From NCBI RefSeq assembly GCF_013375935.1, contig NZ_CP056117.1, positions 3,162,001 through 3,226,000 of the forward strand: a DNA stretch of 64,000 nucleotides, read 5' to 3'. Below the pieces are notes generated by a model. The model was not told the DNA's origin. It saw nothing but the letters and a program-made list of their open reading frames with translations, and searched no databases. Source of the DNA: Enterobacter cloacae (GTDB lineage: Bacteria; Pseudomonadota; Gammaproteobacteria; Enterobacterales; Enterobacteriaceae). Positions within the stretch are counted from its first letter, which is position 1, and each line of letters starts with the position of its first letter. Below are positions 45,113-54,971 of the stretch, one piece after another. The translations under genes and the position numbers were made by a program.

Positions 45113-45745
45113 ATGAAAAAAGTAGCGGTGGCAGCCCTTGTATTAAGCAGTCTCTCTGGTGGCGCGTACGCGCATGAAGCGGGTGAATTCTTTATCCGTG
45201 CCGGCTCGGCAACGGTTCGTCCAACGGAAGGTTCAGACAGCGTACTGGGAATGGGCGGTTTTAACGTCAGCAACAATACCCAGTTAGGCTTAACGTTCAC
45301 CTATATGGCAACGGATAACGTTGGCGTCGAGCTGTTGGCCGCAACGCCATTCCGTCACCGCGTCGGTTTAGGACCGACCGGAGACATTGCCACGGTGCAT
45401 CATTTACCGCCAACGCTGATGGCGCAGTGGTACTTCGGTGACTCCAGCAGCAAGGTGCGTCCGTATATTGGCGCCGGTGTGAACTATACGACCTTCTTTG
45501 ACGAGAAATTTAACGATACCGGGAAAGCGGCCGGGCTGACCGATCTTAGCCTGAAGGACTCCTGGGGCGTGGCGGGGCAGGTGGGGCTGGATTACCTCAT
45601 CAACCGCGACTGGCTAATCAACGCCTCCGTCTGGTACATGGATATTGATACCGACGTGCGTTTCAAAGCAGGGGGGGAGCAGCAGAGTATCAGCACCCGT
45701 CTGGATCCGTGGGTGTTTATGTTCTCTGCGGGATATCGTTTCTGA
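45113..45745 (+). CDS. ompW: Outer membrane porin OmpW
   Basis: An eight-stranded beta-barrel forming a narrow hydrophobic channel and used as colicin S4 receptor in E. coli. The signal peptide is residues 1-21 (cleavage after AYA before HEAGEF). The mature barrel ends in the typical Phe of FMFSAGYRF. It has 210 residues. GGAG lies before the ATG. Confidence 0.95.
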   Translation: MKKVAVAALVLSSLSGGAYAHEAGEFFIRAGSATVRPTEGSDSVLGMGGFNVSNNTQLGLTFTYMATDNVGVELLAATPFRHRVGLGPTGDIATVHHLPPTLMAQWYFGDSSSKVRPYIGAGVNYTTFFDEKFNDTGKAAGLTDLSLKDSWGVAGQVGLDYLINRDWLINASVWYMDIDTDVRFKAGGEQQSISTRLDPWVFMFSAGYRF

Positions 45746-45751
45746 TCGTTC

Positions 45752-45776
45752 AAAAAACTGGCCGCACGGCGGCCAG
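45752..45776 (-). terminator. Terminator between ompW and the secreted-protein gene
   Basis: CTGGCCGC-ACG-GCGGCCAG stem; on the minus strand six T follow directly, so it fits the minus-strand gene and may also end ompW. Confidence 0.7.
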
Positions 45777-45786
45777 TCATACCGGC

Positions 45787-46125
45787 TTAAAAAGAAGGGT
45801 AAACAGGCCGTTCATCCAGCTTTGCGCAATACCTGAGCCTCGATTCGCCATCATACAGGTAGCTGAACGTATCGCGTGAGATGGAGTGGAACAGAATATC
45901 GCCGTTCGCAAAGGGAACAATTTCAGTATCGCCGGATCGCTTATGACCCGCGCCGGTTTCAAAATTCCCTGACCATTTTTCCTGCGTGTGGTCATAAACG
46001 TGCAGGATGATTTCTACCGGCCCTCTTTCTGGACAATTTAGCCGCAAAACCGTTGACGAAAAATTTAAAGATAACGCGTGAAAAGAGATAAAAAAGAGCA
46101 ACAATCCAGAAAATCTTACCAACAT
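45787..46125 (-). CDS. Small secreted protein of unknown function
   Basis: A 112-residue product with a Sec signal peptide (MLVRFSGLLLFFISFHALS) and a soluble part with two cysteines (RLNCPERG and RLRYCAKL) that could form a disulfide. The sequence TYxDGES-like YLYDGESRLRYC near the end resembles no family I can name. The start ATG at 46125 is preceded by an in-frame TTG. It converges with ompW. Confidence 0.55.
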   Translation of the reverse strand: MLVRFSGLLLFFISFHALSLNFSSTVLRLNCPERGPVEIILHVYDHTQEKWSGNFETGAGHKRSGDTEIVPFANGDILFHSISRDTFSYLYDGESRLRYCAKLDERPVYPSF

Positions 46126-46284
46126 CAATCCATCAAAACCTTATTCAACCAGGCTTAAGATTTTACTTAAGTAAAGATTTTTCCTGTTGCCATGGATCAA
46201 TAAGAGTTAACTTTCAACAACCTGTCGTTTCATCACGCCCATAGGTTCGGACCGTAAGACGATATATCCCTGCAAGGGGGATAA

Positions 46285-46506
46285 TTACTGTATGGTGGTT
46301 ATTCCATACACCTGGCTGGAGGGGATATCCCCAACATCAAATTTGAGTGTCCGGTTTGTGCAGGTAAACAGTTTTACTTTACCACCTTTAGTGCAGCACA
46401 CAACCAACCTCACGGTGCGCTTTGTTCAGCTTGCGGAACACGACTCACCACACATTCATGCCTCCCAAAGCTTAAAAGGCGGCGGTGGCCAAAGCCAGTA
46501 AGCTAA
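46285..46506 (+). pseudogene. Small zinc-ribbon protein frame without a standard start
   Basis: An open frame following the TAA at 46282 reads IKFECPVCAGKQFYFTTFSA, then CSACGTR and a basic tail ending RRRWPKPVS. The two CxxC pairs (CPVC and CSAC) are 26 residues apart by position and look like a real zinc ribbon. No ATG, GTG or TTG lies in frame; CTG at 46288 or 46309, or ATC, would have to initiate. An ATG at 46292 is in another frame. A terminator follows at once, suggesting a formerly or still expressed gene. It may be a start-lost pseudogene. Confidence 0.5.
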
Positions 46507-46531
46507 AAAAAGGCCTCCTGGAGGCCTTTTT
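46505..46531. terminator. Terminator after the zinc-ribbon frame, shared with yedF
   Basis: AAAAGGCCTCC/GGAGGCCTTTT stem with A and T flanks between convergent frames. Confidence 0.85.
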
Positions 46532-46542
46532 AGATCGGAATA

Positions 46543-46776
46543 TTACTTCTGAATTAAATACCGTATCGTTGGCCCATCCTGCTGGATATCCAGCACCGTG
46601 TAGCCGTGGTTTTTGGCATCAAGCGGAATAGAGTTGATGGACTGCGGGCAGTCGCTCACGACCTCCAGGATTTCTCCTTTGTTTAACTGTGGCAGGGCTT
46701 CAAGCGTGGCGACGGCGGGATAAGGGCAGGGTTCACCTACCATATCGAGGCGATAGTCCGGAACGATCTCTTTCAT
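46543..46776 (-). CDS. yedF: TusA-like sulfurtransferase YedF
   Basis: A 77-residue TusA/SirA-fold protein with the CPxP motif (GEPCPYPAVATLEALP) whose Cys carries sulfur or selenium. It overlaps the yedE stop by ATGA, so the two are coupled. Work on the family links YedEF to selenium/sulfur handling; the exact role is unsettled. Confidence 0.92.
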   Translation of the reverse strand: MKEIVPDYRLDMVGEPCPYPAVATLEALPQLNKGEILEVVSDCPQSINSIPLDAKNHGYTVLDIQQDGPTIRYLIQK

Positions 46777-47984
46777 GCTGCATTCTCCCGAGTTTTCGTT
46801 GTAGCTGAGGCGCGGCGGAAGAAGCGCTTCTCCTGCGCGATAACCAGCAAGAAGGCGATTAACAGCAGGCCGTACGTTACCAGCAGTCCGCCGAGCGGGC
46901 CAAAGGCGTTCAGCAGGTTGACCTTATCCCAGTTCGTTGCAAGCACCGGAGAAACGTCATCCCAGCAGTACGCCAGAATGGTTGAGCCAATCACGTTACC
47001 CAGACCTACCCACCAGTAGTGTACCTGGCCTTCCACGGCGCGGTACATCCAGCCGGTCTCACATCCGCCTGCCAGCACGATGCCAAAACCAAACAGCAGG
47101 CCGCCAATGACGGCATTCGGGCCCGCCCACATGATTTTCGGCTCGACGCCGAGCTGCACGTAGCTAAAGATGCCGATAGCGCTGACTGCCATACCGGCTA
47201 CGATCGCCTTCGCCATCATCGTGCGCCCGGTGATCCACATATCGCGAAACGCGGACGTAAAGCAGATCTGCGCGCGTTCAATCAGCAGACCAAACCCAAC
47301 GCCGAACAGCATCGCCAGGCCGAGCTTAGGCTGATTCATCGCAGTGCAAAACGCCCAGGCAATCATGGCGAAAAAGACCAGCATACCGAGACGGAAGCGG
47401 CGCCGCGCCTGGTCAGGCTTCTGCGTTAACGGCGAGGCCGCGCTGACTTTGGTCATTTTCACCGGAATGCGGAACAGCGGCAGCAGGGTGAATTTTGCAC
47501 CAAAGTAAGAGCCGATGGCGGTGGCAACGGCAAAGAACCAGGCATGCAGCGAAAACTGCGGGATACCGGTGAAGAACGCGGCAAGGTTACAGCCCATTGC
47601 CAGGCGCGCGCCAAAGCCGGCAATAATGCCGCCGACCACCGCCTGCATGATGCGAATGCGGCTTTTTGGCATCCGCAGCTTAACGTTGTTCGCCCACAGC
47701 GCGGCGGCAAAACAGCCGCCGAACATACCGACGATCATCATTCCGTCGATACGGGTCAGCGGTGTGCCTTCCAGATGAATGAGTTTAAAGTAGCCCCACT
47801 CTTCGGCGTGTACGCCTGCCAGCTGAAGGAGCTGTCCGCCCCAGCGGGTAAATTCGCCCGTGACGGCCCAGAAGGTGCCGGTAATACCGAAATAATAAGT
47901 AGAGAGAATGCCTGCCGCGATGACGGCCGGAACAGGTGACCAGAACTTAACCAGGTAAGTCTGTTTGAAGTAATGCCATGACAT
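46773..47984 (-). CDS. yedE: YeeE/YedE family membrane transporter YedE
   Basis: A 403-residue multi-helix inner-membrane protein of the YeeE/YedE family, proposed to import selenium or sulfur species such as thiosulfate. Conserved cysteine-glycine motifs are seen in ARLAMGCNLAAFFTG near residue 127 and LAGGCETGWMYRAVEGQ near 307. It is the first gene of a yedEF pair. In K-12 this pair lies near flagellar genes at 43 min, so its place beside trpA is different here. Confidence 0.92.
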   Translation of the reverse strand: MSWHYFKQTYLVKFWSPVPAVIAAGILSTYYFGITGTFWAVTGEFTRWGGQLLQLAGVHAEEWGYFKLIHLEGTPLTRIDGMMIVGMFGGCFAAALWANNVKLRMPKSRIRIMQAVVGGIIAGFGARLAMGCNLAAFFTGIPQFSLHAWFFAVATAIGSYFGAKFTLLPLFRIPVKMTKVSAASPLTQKPDQARRRFRLGMLVFFAMIAWAFCTAMNQPKLGLAMLFGVGFGLLIERAQICFTSAFRDMWITGRTMMAKAIVAGMAVSAIGIFSYVQLGVEPKIMWAGPNAVIGGLLFGFGIVLAGGCETGWMYRAVEGQVHYWWVGLGNVIGSTILAYCWDDVSPVLATNWDKVNLLNAFGPLGGLLVTYGLLLIAFLLVIAQEKRFFRRASATTKTRENAA

Positions 47985-48160
47985 GAATAACCTCTGAACT
48001 CAGAAGGATAACGCTAAAAAGAGCCCAGATCATACGCTTACGTAAACGTTTGAAAAGCTATTCACGCCGAAAATATCGACGCGATCAATTTTGACCCGAC
48101 ACGCTGAAGGCCATTTCGGAAAGAAGACCGCCCGGCAGCGAGGCCAGACGGTCAGGACGG
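47985..48160 (-). other. Region between trpA and yedE
   Basis: 176 bases. Just past trpA an imperfect GC-rich hairpin (ACCGTC... GGGCGGT near 48120-48150) with a pyrimidine-rich tail on the minus strand probably ends the trp transcript. The rest should hold the yedE promoter. Confidence 0.45.
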
Positions 48161-48970
48161 TCAGGCGCTGCGCGTTGCCGCTTTCATGGCGGTGACGAAC
48201 GCTTTCAGCTCAGCCAGCATCTGCGCGGGCTTATCTACGTTTTTCTCGATGATTTTCACGATAGCCGAACCGGAAATCGCGCCAGCCGCCTTCGCCTCAA
48301 TCGCTGCGGTAACCTGGTCCGGGGAGGAGATCCCGAAGCCCTGAAGCGGCGGCGCAGCGTGGTATTCCGCCAGCTTTTCCACCAGATGGTGCAGCGGCAG
48401 CGCGGCTTTGTTCTCCGCGCCGGTAACGCCCGCACGGGAGAGCAGGTAGGTATAGCCGCGTCCGTACGAGGCAATCTGGCGCAGCAGTGCGTCATCGGCG
48501 TTCGGCGGGCAGATGAAGATTGGCGCGACGTTGTGGCGCATCGCCGCCTGGCGGAACGGCGCAGATTCCTCCACCGGCACGTCTGCGACCAGCACGGAAT
48601 CAACGCCAACGCGGGCGCACTCGGCGTAAAACTCGTCAATACCGCGGCTGAAGACCAGGTTAGCGTACATCAGCAGGCCGATCGGAATGGTCGGATGCTT
48701 CTGTCGAACTGCCGCCAGCATCTCGAAGCACTGGGTCGGCGTGACGCCCGCAGCAAAGGCGCGCAGGGTGGCGTTCTGGATGGTCGGGCCATCCGCCAGC
48801 GGATCCGAGAACGGGATGCCCAGTTCAAGAGCGTCGGCACCGGCTTCAATCAGGGTGTCGATGATTTTCAGCGACTGCTCCGGACCGGGGTCGCCCAGCG
48901 TAACGAAGGGAACGAACGCGCCTTCCTGGCGGGCTTTCAGCTGTGCAAATGCGTTGTCGTAGCGTTCCAT
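48161..48970 (-). CDS. trpA: Tryptophan synthase alpha chain
   Basis: Cleaves indole-3-glycerol phosphate and channels indole to TrpB. It is a TIM barrel of 269 residues with catalytic Glu in [15 protein letters not shown] near residue 49 and Asp60 in that same segment; the phosphate loop is GFGISSPDQ and [10 protein letters not shown]. The start ATG at 48970 shares one base with the trpB stop (TGATG). It is the last gene of trpLEDCBA. Confidence 0.97.
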   Translation of the reverse strand: MERYDNAFAQLKARQEGAFVPFVTLGDPGPEQSLKIIDTLIEAGADALELGIPFSDPLADGPTIQNATLRAFAAGVTPTQCFEMLAAVRQKHPTIPIGLLMYANLVFSRGIDEFYAECARVGVDSVLVADVPVEESAPFRQAAMRHNVAPIFICPPNADDALLRQIASYGRGYTYLLSRAGVTGAENKAALPLHHLVEKLAEYHAAPPLQGFGISSPDQVTAAIEAKAAGAISGSAIVKIIEKNVDKPAQMLAELKAFVTAMKAATRSA

Positions 48971-50163
48971 CAAATTTCCCCTCGTGCTTTCAGAATATCG
49001 TGAACGGTAAAGATATCTTTATCCCCGCGACCGGAAAGGTTAACCACCAATAGCTGCTCTTTCTCCGGGTCCGCTTTCATCATTTTCAGCGCGTGTGCAA
49101 GCGCGTGTGAGGACTCCAGCGCCGGGATAATCCCTTCATTTCGGCACAGCGTTTTAAAGGCTTCCAGCGCTTCATCATCGGTGATAGAGACGTAATCCGC
49201 GCGGCCGGTGCTGTTGAGGAACGCGTGCTGCGGCCCAACGGACGGGAAATCAAGCCCGGCAGAAATTGAGTAAGACTCTTCAATCTGCCCTTCGTCGGTC
49301 TGCATCATCGGGGCCTTCATGCCGAAGTAGATCCCCACGCGACCGTGCTTCAGCGGCGCGCCGTGCTCGCCGGTTTCGATCCCGTGACCGGCTGGCTCTG
49401 CGCCAATCAGCCCAACGCTGGTCTCGTCGATAAAATCGGCAAACATGCCGATGGCGTTAGATCCACCGCCAACGCAGGCGATCACCGCATCCGGCAGGCG
49501 TCCCTCCTTCTCGAGGATCTGCGCTTTGGTCTCTTCGCCGATCATGCGCTGAAACTCTCGAACGATGGTTGGGAACGGATGCGGACCCGCCGCCGTGCCG
49601 AGCATGTAGTGCGCGGTTTCGTAGCTGCCGGACCAGTCGCGCAGCGCTTCGTTGCAGGCATCTTTCAGCGTGGCGGAACCGCTGTGCACCGGGATCACTT
49701 CCGCGCCCATCAGACGCATGCGGAACACGTTTGGAGACTGACGCTCAACGTCCTTTGCCCCCATATAGATGCGGCATTTCAGGCCGAGCAGGGCGCTGGC
49801 GAGCGCCGAGGCTACGCCGTGCTGGCCCGCACCGGTTTCGGCGATGATTTCGGTTTTGCCCATGCGCTTCGCGAGCAGCGCCTGGCCCAGCACCTGGTTA
49901 GTTTTGTGCGCCCCGCCGTGCAGCAGATCTTCGCGCTTGAGGTACAGCGTCGTCCGCGTACCTTCGGTCAGGTTACGGCATTTGGTCAGCGCCGTCGGGC
50001 GACCGGCGTAGTTTTTCAGCAGGTCGGTAAATTCAGCCTGAAACGCCGGATCTTTCTGCGCGCTTACGAAGGCTTCTTCCAGCTGGCGCAGGGCGGGCAT
50101 CAGGATCTGCGGGACGTACATCCCACCGAATTCACCGAAATACGGGTTAAGTAATGTCGTCAT
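48970..50163 (-). CDS. trpB: Tryptophan synthase beta chain
   Basis: PLP enzyme that joins indole and serine to give tryptophan. PLP lysine is in [19 protein letters not shown] near residue 87, and the phosphate-binding loop [12 protein letters not shown] is near 230. The start at 50163 gives [14 protein letters not shown] and 397 residues as in E. coli, with AGGAAGAG upstream. Ten bases separate it from trpC. Confidence 0.98.
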   Translation of the reverse strand: MTTLLNPYFGEFGGMYVPQILMPALRQLEEAFVSAQKDPAFQAEFTDLLKNYAGRPTALTKCRNLTEGTRTTLYLKREDLLHGGAHKTNQVLGQALLAKRMGKTEIIAETGAGQHGVASALASALLGLKCRIYMGAKDVERQSPNVFRMRLMGAEVIPVHSGSATLKDACNEALRDWSGSYETAHYMLGTAAGPHPFPTIVREFQRMIGEETKAQILEKEGRLPDAVIACVGGGSNAIGMFADFIDETSVGLIGAEPAGHGIETGEHGAPLKHGRVGIYFGMKAPMMQTDEGQIEESYSISAGLDFPSVGPQHAFLNSTGRADYVSITDDEALEAFKTLCRNEGIIPALESSHALAHALKMMKADPEKEQLLVVNLSGRGDKDIFTVHDILKARGEI

Positions 50164-50173
50164 CTTCTCTTCC

Positions 50174-51532
50174 TTAATATGCGCGCAGAGTTTTAAATAC
50201 CGAGGCCAGCTTGCTGGCATCTTTTATACCCGGCTGGCTCTCTACGCCTGAATTGAAATCGAGGCCTGCGCAGCCGGTTTTAGCCGCTTCCACGCAGTTA
50301 TCGGGGCTTAATCCACCTGCCAGCAGAACGTTGTCCAGCGCTTCGCCACGCAGCAGTGACCAGTCGAAACGCTGTCCGGTACCGCCCTGGCCGTTATCAA
50401 GCACGTATTTATCCACCTGGTTCAGGTTACGTGCGGGCAGCGTGGCTTCGACGCGTTGTGCTTTCCAGATTTGAATCTGAGGCGCGAGAACGGCTCGAAG
50501 CGCATCGATATACGCCTGGTCTTCATCGCCGTGAAGCTGAACCGCGCTCAGTTTTAGCGCTTCCGCTTTCGCCGCAACGTCGTTGATGTCCGCATTGCGG
50601 AACACGCCCACATAGCTGAGCGGGGCCGCCGCGATGACCTTACGCGCTTGTTCGTCACTGACAGCCCGCGGGGAGGAATCAACAAAGATCAGACCGCCGT
50701 AGATGGCGCCCGCTTCATACGCGGCCAGGGCATCCTGTTCACGGGTTAAGCCGCACACTTTGTTTTCGCCCAACAGCACGCGGCGCACGGCCGCATTCAG
50801 ATCGTCGTGTTCCATCATTGCGGAGCCGATCAGGAAGCCGTTAGCAAAATGGCTGAGCTCGCGCACCTGAGCGTAGCTGTTTATGCCGGACTCGCTGATC
50901 ACCGTTACTCCCGCGCCGAGGCGCGGTGCAAGCTCACGCGTGCGGTTAAGGTCAATCGAGAGATCGCGCAGGTCGCGGTTGTTAATGCCCACCACTTTGG
51001 CCTCCAGCGCGATGGCGCGCTCCAGCTCCTCCTCGTTGCTTACTTCGGTCAGCACGCCCATATTCAGGCTGTGCGCGACGGCGGCGAGCTGGCGATACTG
51101 TTCGTCATCAAGCACGGACAGCATCAGCAGGCAGGCATCGGCCTGGTAGAAGCGCGCCAGCCAGATCTGGTACGAGTCGATAATAAAGTCTTTGCACAGA
51201 ATCGGCTGCGGCGCGATGCCGCTGACGACGGGCAGAAAATCAAAGCTGCCCTGAAAATATTTCTCATCCGTCAGCACGGAGATGGCGGACGCATGATGCT
51301 TGTAGATACCGGCAATACGCGCCGGGTCGAAATCGTCACGGATTACGCCCTTAGACGGAGACGCTTTTTTACACTCCAGAATGAACGCGGTGCGTGCGCC
51401 CTGGAGGGCATCATAGAAACGACGGCTGCTCGGAACGACGTCATTCTGGAAACCGGCCAGCGGCTGCTGCTGCTTGCGTGCTTCCACCCAGATGGCCTTA
51501 TCGGCGACGATTTTCGCTAAAACGGTCTGCAT
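50174..51532 (-). CDS. trpC: Bifunctional indole-3-glycerol phosphate synthase / PRA isomerase
   Basis: A fused TrpC-TrpF protein of 452 residues. The N-terminal IGPS barrel (about 1-255) has the catalytic Lys-Glu region [12 protein letters not shown] near residue 53. The C-terminal PRAI barrel (about 256-452) starts [10 protein letters not shown] and has the catalytic Cys260-type residue there. The fusion is the enterobacterial form. It follows trpD with a 3-base gap. Confidence 0.97.
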   Translation of the reverse strand: MQTVLAKIVADKAIWVEARKQQQPLAGFQNDVVPSSRRFYDALQGARTAFILECKKASPSKGVIRDDFDPARIAGIYKHHASAISVLTDEKYFQGSFDFLPVVSGIAPQPILCKDFIIDSYQIWLARFYQADACLLMLSVLDDEQYRQLAAVAHSLNMGVLTEVSNEEELERAIALEAKVVGINNRDLRDLSIDLNRTRELAPRLGAGVTVISESGINSYAQVRELSHFANGFLIGSAMMEHDDLNAAVRRVLLGENKVCGLTREQDALAAYEAGAIYGGLIFVDSSPRAVSDEQARKVIAAAPLSYVGVFRNADINDVAAKAEALKLSAVQLHGDEDQAYIDALRAVLAPQIQIWKAQRVEATLPARNLNQVDKYVLDNGQGGTGQRFDWSLLRGEALDNVLLAGGLSPDNCVEAAKTGCAGLDFNSGVESQPGIKDASKLASVFKTLRAY

Positions 51533-51535
51533 TAT

Positions 51536-53131
51536 TTACCCTCTTGCCGCAAGTGCGGTAACGCGATCGTAAGCTGCACCGGAGCGCAGTACGTCCAGAA
51601 CTTTTTGGGCGTTGGCTTTCAGATCTTCCTCACCATGTAAACGCATCAGCATGGCAACGTTGGCAGCCACGGCGGCCTCGTGGGCGGCCTCACCTTTACC
51701 TTGTAATAAGCGTGTGAGAATGTCACGGTTTTCTTCAGGAGTACCGCCAGCCAGCGCCTCCTGACGGTATGGCGTTAAGCCAAAATCAGAAGCCTCAAGC
51801 TGATAGTTCAGCACTTCGCCGTTGTTCAGTTCGGCTACCAGCGTTGGCGCGTGCAGCGAAACTTCATCCATTCCGCCGCTGTGAACCACGGCGGCACGTT
51901 TGTAACCCAGCACGCGCAGGGTCTCGGCAATGGGCAGCACCAGTTCCGGGCTGTAAACGCCAATCAGCGCCAGCGGCGGGTGCGCCGGGTTAATGAGTGG
52001 GCCGAGCACGTTGAACAGCGTGCGGGTCTTAAGCTGCTGGCGAACCGGCATCGCGTGGCGGAAACCGGTGTGATACTTCGGCGCAAACAGGAAACAGACG
52101 CCCAGGTCATCCAGCGCTTCGCGTGAACGTTCGGCGTTCATGTCCAGGTTGATGCCGAACGCGGCCAGCAGATCGGACGATCCGGAACGGCTGGACACGC
52201 TGCGGTTACCGTGTTTCGCCACCTTCAGACCACAGGCCGCGGCTACAAAGGCGCTGGCGGTCGAAATATTAATGCTGTTGCTGCCGTCGCCACCGGTACC
52301 GACGATGTCGGCAAACTGATAGTCCGGGCGCGGGAACGGGGCCGCATTTTCCAGCAGGGCCGTTGCAGCACCGGCAATCTCCTGCGGGCTTTCGCCGCGC
52401 ACCTTCATGCTCACCAGCGCGGCGGCCAGCTGTTCAGGCTTCAGCTCGCCGCGCACCACGGCAGAGAAAAGCTGGTGGCTTTCCTGCTGGCTCAGGGTCT
52501 GGGCCTGATACAGTTTTTCCAGAATCGGCTGCAGGGTGTTGGTCTGTTCCAGCTTCTGCAACGCCCAGTCGAGCGTTTGCTCCAGCAGGCGCGCACCGCC
52601 GGAGGTCAAAATTGATTCCGGGTGGAACTGCATTCCGCAGACGCGGTCCGCGTCGTGACGTACCGCCATTACCATTCCTTCAAACGAGGCGTTGATGGTC
52701 AGCCCGGCTGGAATGTTGCTGCCGACAAGCGAGTGGTAACGCGCCACCGGAAGCGGGTTCGGCAGCCCGGCAAACATCGCCTGGCCGTCATGTTCTATGC
52801 TGGAAGCTTTACCGTGCAGGATCTCGCCAGCCTGACCTACGTAGCCGCCGTAGGCTTCCACAATCGCCTGGTGGCCGAGACAGATACCGATAATCGGCAG
52901 CTTGCCGCGCATGCGGGTTAACAGCTCTGGCATACAGCCCGCTTCGCTCGGCGCGCCTGGCCCGGGAGAGAGCATCAGCACCGGGTTTTGCATGGTCGCC
53001 AGCCGGTCAATCAGCGTCTGGGCCGGAACGTGGTTGCGATAGATAACGACGTTGTGACCATTCGCACGCAGCTGATCTGCCAGGTTATAGGTAAAAGAGT
53101 CGATATTATCGAGCAGCAGAATGTCAGCCAT
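51536..53131 (-). CDS. trpD: Bifunctional anthranilate synthase component II / phosphoribosyltransferase
   Basis: TrpG-TrpD fusion of 531 residues. The glutamine amidotransferase part (about 1-195) has the nucleophile in GICLGHQAI near residue 84 and catalytic His-Glu in MQFHPESI near 170. The phosphoribosyltransferase part (about 200-531) has the PRPP-binding [14 protein letters not shown] near 287. Its start overlaps the trpE stop at 53131. Confidence 0.97.
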   Translation of the reverse strand: MADILLLDNIDSFTYNLADQLRANGHNVVIYRNHVPAQTLIDRLATMQNPVLMLSPGPGAPSEAGCMPELLTRMRGKLPIIGICLGHQAIVEAYGGYVGQAGEILHGKASSIEHDGQAMFAGLPNPLPVARYHSLVGSNIPAGLTINASFEGMVMAVRHDADRVCGMQFHPESILTSGGARLLEQTLDWALQKLEQTNTLQPILEKLYQAQTLSQQESHQLFSAVVRGELKPEQLAAALVSMKVRGESPQEIAGAATALLENAAPFPRPDYQFADIVGTGGDGSNSINISTASAFVAAACGLKVAKHGNRSVSSRSGSSDLLAAFGINLDMNAERSREALDDLGVCFLFAPKYHTGFRHAMPVRQQLKTRTLFNVLGPLINPAHPPLALIGVYSPELVLPIAETLRVLGYKRAAVVHSGGMDEVSLHAPTLVAELNNGEVLNYQLEASDFGLTPYRQEALAGGTPEENRDILTRLLQGKGEAAHEAAVAANVAMLMRLHGEEDLKANAQKVLDVLRSGAAYDRVTALAARG

Positions 53132-54693
53132 CAGAAAATCTCCTGTGCATGGTGTGCGGTAGCGATGGCGCGCAGTACCGCGCGAGCCTTACTGCGGGTT
53201 TCGTCAGCCTCAGACTGCGGGACAGAATCAAGCACAATCCCGGCACCGGCCTGAACGGTGGCAACGCCGTCCTCAACGTAGGCGGAGCGGATCACGATGC
53301 AGGTATCCAGGTCGCCGTGTGCGGTGAAGTAGCCTACGGCGCCGCCGTAGCTGCCGCGACGGCGGCCCTCTGCTTCGGCGATAAGCTGCATCGCGCGAAC
53401 TTTCGGCGCACCGCTCAGGGTGCCCATGTTCATGCAGGCGCGGTAGGCGTGCAGCACGTCGAGGTCGCTGCGCAGTTCGCCCACCACGCGGGATACCAGG
53501 TGCATCACGAAGGAGTAGCGGTCGACTTTGGTCAGGTCCGCCACGTAGCGGGTGCCCGGAGTGCAGATACGCGCCAGGTCGTTACGCGCCAGGTCGACCA
53601 GCATCAGGTGCTCGGACAGCTCTTTATGGTCGGTACGCATTTCCAGCTCAATGCGGCTGTCGAGATCGCGATCCAGCGAGCCATCGGCGCGACGGCCGCG
53701 TGGACGGGTTCCCGCGATCGGGTAGATCTCAATCTGGCGGCTGGTGGCGTCGTACTTCAGCGAGCTTTCCGGTGAGGCGCCAAACAGGGTGAAATCGTTG
53801 TCCTGCATAAAGAACATGTACGGGCTTGGGTTGCTCTTTTTCAGCACGTCGTAGGCGGCCAGCGGCGACGGGCAGGGCAGAGAGAAGCGGCGGGAAGGCA
53901 CCACCTGGAAAATCTCCCCGGCGCGAATCGCCTTCTGCATCTGGCGAACCACGGCGCCGTACTGGTCGTCAGTCTGGTTTACCTCGCAGGTCATCTGTTC
54001 AATACGCTGTACCGGCAGCGCGGGCGGGGCCTCCGTCATCTGCTGTTGCAGTTGGGCGATGCGCTGTTGAAGGCGGCTTTTCTCAGACGCTGACGGCGTG
54101 AACAGGCTGGCCTGGATGCGGGTATATTTTTTCTGATGGTCGATTACCAGCAGGGTTTCAGCCAAATAGAAGCAGTAGTCCGGGCAGCGGTTGCCCTGCT
54201 CGGTTTCCGGCAACGCTTCAAAGCCGGCAACCAGGTCGTAAGCAAACAGCCCGCCGAAGAACATGGCTTCGCGCTCATCTTCCGGCACGGTGACCAGATT
54301 TTGCAGCAGGCGGAAGGCATCGAAAACGGACAGCGAGCAGAGGCGGGCATCTTCATCCAGCAGCTGGCTGACCGGTGGGAAATGGAGAATACGCATTTCC
54401 GGGTGATGCTCATTTTCAATGCCCGACGGCAGAGCCGCATCCAGCAGCGGCAGCAGCGACGCGCCGTTATCGGAAAGGGCCTTAACGGTGACAGTGTCAC
54501 CAAACGCGGTAATGCGCAACGCGCTGTCCACCAGCAGCAGGCTTTTCAGATCGTCCTTGCTGTCGATATCGGCAGACTCCAGCAGCAGCGTCGCTGGGCG
54601 CGCACCGCAGACCTGGTGAAACAGGGCGGTCGGGTTGTGGCGATAGGCCGCCTCGCAGGTCAGCAATTCGAGGTGTGGTTTGGCTGTTTGCAT
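53131..54693 (-). CDS. trpE: Anthranilate synthase component I
   Basis: Converts chorismate plus ammonia (from TrpD) to anthranilate, with tryptophan feedback inhibition. The N-terminal regulatory part has the [11 protein letters not shown] region near residue 35 (Ser40 region of inhibitor binding). The chorismate-binding C-terminal domain has [11 protein letters not shown] near 327 and [12 protein letters not shown] near 427. It has 520 residues, as in E. coli, and is the first structural gene, governed by repression and attenuation. Confidence 0.97.
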   Translation of the reverse strand: MQTAKPHLELLTCEAAYRHNPTALFHQVCGARPATLLLESADIDSKDDLKSLLLVDSALRITAFGDTVTVKALSDNGASLLPLLDAALPSGIENEHHPEMRILHFPPVSQLLDEDARLCSLSVFDAFRLLQNLVTVPEDEREAMFFGGLFAYDLVAGFEALPETEQGNRCPDYCFYLAETLLVIDHQKKYTRIQASLFTPSASEKSRLQQRIAQLQQQMTEAPPALPVQRIEQMTCEVNQTDDQYGAVVRQMQKAIRAGEIFQVVPSRRFSLPCPSPLAAYDVLKKSNPSPYMFFMQDNDFTLFGASPESSLKYDATSRQIEIYPIAGTRPRGRRADGSLDRDLDSRIELEMRTDHKELSEHLMLVDLARNDLARICTPGTRYVADLTKVDRYSFVMHLVSRVVGELRSDLDVLHAYRACMNMGTLSGAPKVRAMQLIAEAEGRRRGSYGGAVGYFTAHGDLDTCIVIRSAYVEDGVATVQAGAGIVLDSVPQSEADETRSKARAVLRAIATAHHAQEIF

Positions 54694-54720
54694 GGTGTTG
54701 TTCTCATTTTCTGTTCAAAA

Positions 54721-54742
54721 AAAAGCCCGCTGGGTAGCGGGC
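54721..54742 (-). terminator. trp attenuator (3:4 terminator hairpin)
   Basis: On the minus strand AGCCCGCT-ACCC-AGCGGGCT is followed by eight T, 25-50 bases before the trpE start and downstream of the leader peptide. This is the position of the E. coli trp attenuator. Confidence 0.92.
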
Positions 54743-54787
54743 TGGGTATCTGTTTGCATTTCGCAGACGCGTGACACTGCCCGATAG

Positions 54788-54832
54788 TCAGGAAGTGCGC
54801 CACCAACCGTGAAGAGTGAATTGTGCGGTCAT
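54788..54832 (-). CDS. trpL: trp leader peptide
   Basis: A 14-codon ORF encoding MTAQFTLHGWWRTS with tandem Trp codons at positions 10-11. E. coli TrpL is [14 protein letters not shown], so the last six residues are identical and the first half has diverged. Stalling at the Trp codons controls the attenuator 46 bases downstream. Confidence 0.93.
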   Translation of the reverse strand: MTAQFTLHGWWRTS

Positions 54833-54858
54833 TTTCAGATACCTTTCTCGTGTGAACT

Positions 54859-54895
54859 TGCGTACTAGTTAACTAGTTCGATGACGTGTTGTCAA
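54859..54895 (-). promoter_or_regulatory. trp promoter and TrpR operator
   Basis: On the minus strand TTGACA (54890-54895) and TTAACT (54867-54872) are 17 bases apart. The -10 lies inside the palindrome ACTAGTTAACTAGT (54864-54877), the core of the TrpR operator. This is almost the same as in E. coli and is divergent from rnm. Confidence 0.93.
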
Positions 54896-54971
54896 CCACT
54901 GATTTCAGTATTTTTCCGTTAGTCGGTATCATAGGGGCTTCGGATGTCTCCAACCTGTTATGGGAAGTGCT

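Noticed and set aside
46292..46501. 70-codon ATG frame overlapping the zinc-ribbon frame
   Set aside because: Its product shows no domain, whereas the overlapping frame has two CxxC pairs. The ATG frame is probably a shadow or part of a disrupted gene.
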